Shown here: in pieces, positions 62,581 to 64,000 of the stretch
How positions within the stretch are numbered: the stretch's first letter is position 1
Layout: each line of letters begins with the position of its first letter
NCBI GenBank assembly: GCA_030435675.1
Contig: CM059625.1
Coordinates: 11,594,001-11,658,000, forward strand
Source: Steinernema hermaphroditum
Lineage: Eukaryota; Nematoda; Chromadorea; Rhabditida; Steinernematidae
Direction: 5' to 3'
Length of the DNA stretch: 64,000 nt
Translations under genes and position numbers: made by a program
The notes under the pieces: model-generated
Databases searched by the model: none
What the model saw: the letters and a program-made list of their open reading frames with translations, nothing else
What the model was told of the DNA's origin: nothing

Positions 62581-64000
62581 GAAGAGCTGACGCTTCGGAC
62601 GAAGGGTATCGAGGTTGGGGACTCGACGCATCGGAGGTAGGGCATCGAGACATATAGACAGATTCCCTGTCTGAATAGCTGACGCTTCGGACGAAGCGTA
62701 TCGAGGTTGGGGACTCGACGCATCGAAGGTAGGGCATCGAGACATATAGACAGATTCCCTGTCTGAAGAGCTGACGCTTCGGACGAAGGGTATCGAGGTT
62801 GGGGACTCGACGCATCGGAGGTAGGGCATCGAGACATATAGACAGATTCCCTGTCTGAAGAGCTGACGCTTCGGACGAAGGGTATCGAGGTTGGGGACTC
62901 GACGCTTCGAAGGTAGGGCATCGAGGTTGGGGGCTCGACGCATCGGAGGTAGGGCATCGAGACATATAGACAGATTCCCTGTCTGAAGAGCTGACGCTTC
63001 GGACGAAGGGTATCGAGGTTGGGGACTCGACGCTTCGAAGTAGGGCATCGAGGTTGGGGCTCGACGCATCGGAGGTAGGGCATCGAGACATATAGACAGA
63101 TTCCCTGTCTGAAGAGCTGACGCTTCGGACGAAGCGTATCGAGGTTGGGGACTCGACGCTTCGAAGGTAGGGCATCGAGACATATAGACAGATTCCCTGT
63201 CTGAAGAGCTGACGCTTCGGACGAAGGGTATCGAGGTTGGGGACTCGACGCATCGGAGGTAGGGCATCGAGACATATAGACAGATTCCCTGTCTGAAGAG
63301 CTGACGCTTCGGACGAAGCGTGTCGAGGTTGGGGACTCGACGCATCGGAGGTAGGGCATCGAGACATATAGACAGATTCCCTGTCTGAAGAGCTGACGCT
63401 TCGGACGAAGGGTATCGAGGTTGGGGACTCGACGCTTCGAAAGTAGGGCATCGAGACATATAGACAGATTCCGTGTCCGAAGAGCTGACGCTTCGGATGA
63501 AGGGTATCGAGGTTGGGGACTCGACGCTTCGAAGGTTGGGCATCGAGGATGGGGGCTCGACGCTTCGGAGGAAGGGCATCGAGACATATAGACAGATTCC
63601 CTGTCTGAATAGCTGACGCTTCGGACGAAGCGTGTCGAGGTTGGGGACTCGACGCTTCGAAGGTAGGGCATCGAGGTTGGGGACTCGACGCATCGGAGGA
63701 AGGGCATCGAGACATATAGACAGATTCCCTGTCTGAATAGCTGACGCTTCGGACGAAGGGTATCGAGGTTGGGGACTCGACGCTTCGAAGGTAGGGCATC
63801 GAGGTTGGGGGCTCGACGCATCGGAGGTAGGGCATCGAGACATATAGACAGATTCCCTGTCTGAAGAGCTGACGCTTCGGACGAAGGGTATCGAGGTTGG
63901 GGACTCGACGCTTCGAAGGTAGGGCATCGAGACATATAGACAGATTCCCTGTCTGAAGAGCTGACGCTTCGGACGAAGGGTATCGAGGTTGGGGACTCGA

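Larger units (their letters stand above)
51158..64000 (-). repeat. Satellite array, inverted orientation
   Basis: From here to the window end the reverse complement of the same satellite is read: units appear as core, slots and AGCT in mirror order, for example GAAGAGCT or GAATAGCT at unit ends. Unit lengths are again mainly 92 and 128. The + strand becomes G-rich. Between about 51.6 and 54.8 kb many units carry GGAGGAAGGGC in the first slot (CTTCCTCC on the other strand). That form is common in the first 4.4 kb of the window but rare from 5 to 51 kb. Several broken units occur, notably near 55.3, 58.7, 59.4, 60.7 and 61.6 kb. Confidence 0.96.

Noticed and set aside
51100..63935. Long minus strand frames in the inverted array
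   Set aside because: They are the same satellite read on its stop-free strand. Their ends at 51.1 kb simply mark the orientation switch.
51158..64000. Hammerhead ribozyme in the satellite RNA (CTGACGCTTCGGACGAAG on the G-rich strand)
   Set aside because: It resembles a hammerhead core only superficially: CUGACGC lacks the required A after CUGANG, and GAAG replaces GAAA. The remaining stems and cleavage triplet do not fit.
1..64000. Rolling-circle or transposon origin of the unit (Helitron, MITE, LTR)
   Set aside because: No terminal inverted repeats at unit ends, no target site duplications, no poly-A, no transposase remnants, and strict tandem order.
1..64000. Bacterial or plasmid iterons
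   Set aside because: Array length, uniformity, 500-N scaffold gap and total absence of genes do not fit a bacterial replicon.
1..64000. rRNA, tRNA or snRNA genes and RNA polymerase III boxes
   Set aside because: GCTTCGAAGG on one strand only loosely resembles a B box, no A box lies at a fitting distance, and no cloverleaf or conserved rRNA segment is present.
1..64000. Telomeric or simple sequence repeat
   Set aside because: The period is 56-128 bases with complex sequence; no short G-rich telomere motif occurs.
1..64000. Virus, toxin or defence-system genes
   Set aside because: No open reading frame outside the satellite periodicity and no recognisable protein family anywhere in the window.

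Overview
The whole window is one satellite DNA array. I found no gene, RNA gene, transposon, CRISPR array or other unique sequence in it. A long, high-copy tandem array with a fixed-size 500-base N gap points to a eukaryotic chromosome assembly, in heterochromatin and possibly centromeric or pericentromeric. The species cannot be named from this sequence. The consensus is about 55% GC. It carries 8 CpGs per 92 bases, about 1.2 times the number expected from base composition, so it lacks the CpG decay typical of old, heavily methylated vertebrate repeats.

The repeat is modular. Every unit has a conserved core containing two short inverted repeats, one of which overlaps a motif resembling the mammalian CENP-B box. 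Each core is followed by one, two or three related 'slots' about 36 bases apart. This gives unit lengths of 56, 92 and 128 bases (56 + 36n). The 92-base unit is the commonest, 128 is frequent, and 56 is rare. Length divided by mean period suggests roughly 600 units; this is an estimate, not a count. Linked variants show a partial higher-order structure, chiefly a 220-base dimer (92 + 128).

Layout: 1-3555 is a sub-zone of 92-base and rare 56-base units with no 128-base unit. From 3556 to 30382 the array is a 92/128 mixture. Positions 30383-30882 are N. From 30883 to 51144 the array resumes in the same orientation. At 51145-51157 it flips: 67-base perfect inverted arms lie on either side of a 13-base spacer, inside 217-base arms that differ at 4 positions. 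From 51158 to 64000 the same satellite runs in the opposite orientation. Strand composition flips with it, from C-rich to G-rich on the + strand.

Very long stop-free frames cross the window, the longest over 12,000 codons. They exist because the C-rich strand of the consensus has no TAA, TAG or TGA in any frame, and because all three unit lengths leave remainder 2 on division by 3. They are not genes. The points most worth following up are the slot-ladder architecture, the CENP-B-box-like motif with paired dyads, the orientation switch, and the clustering of broken units in the slots.
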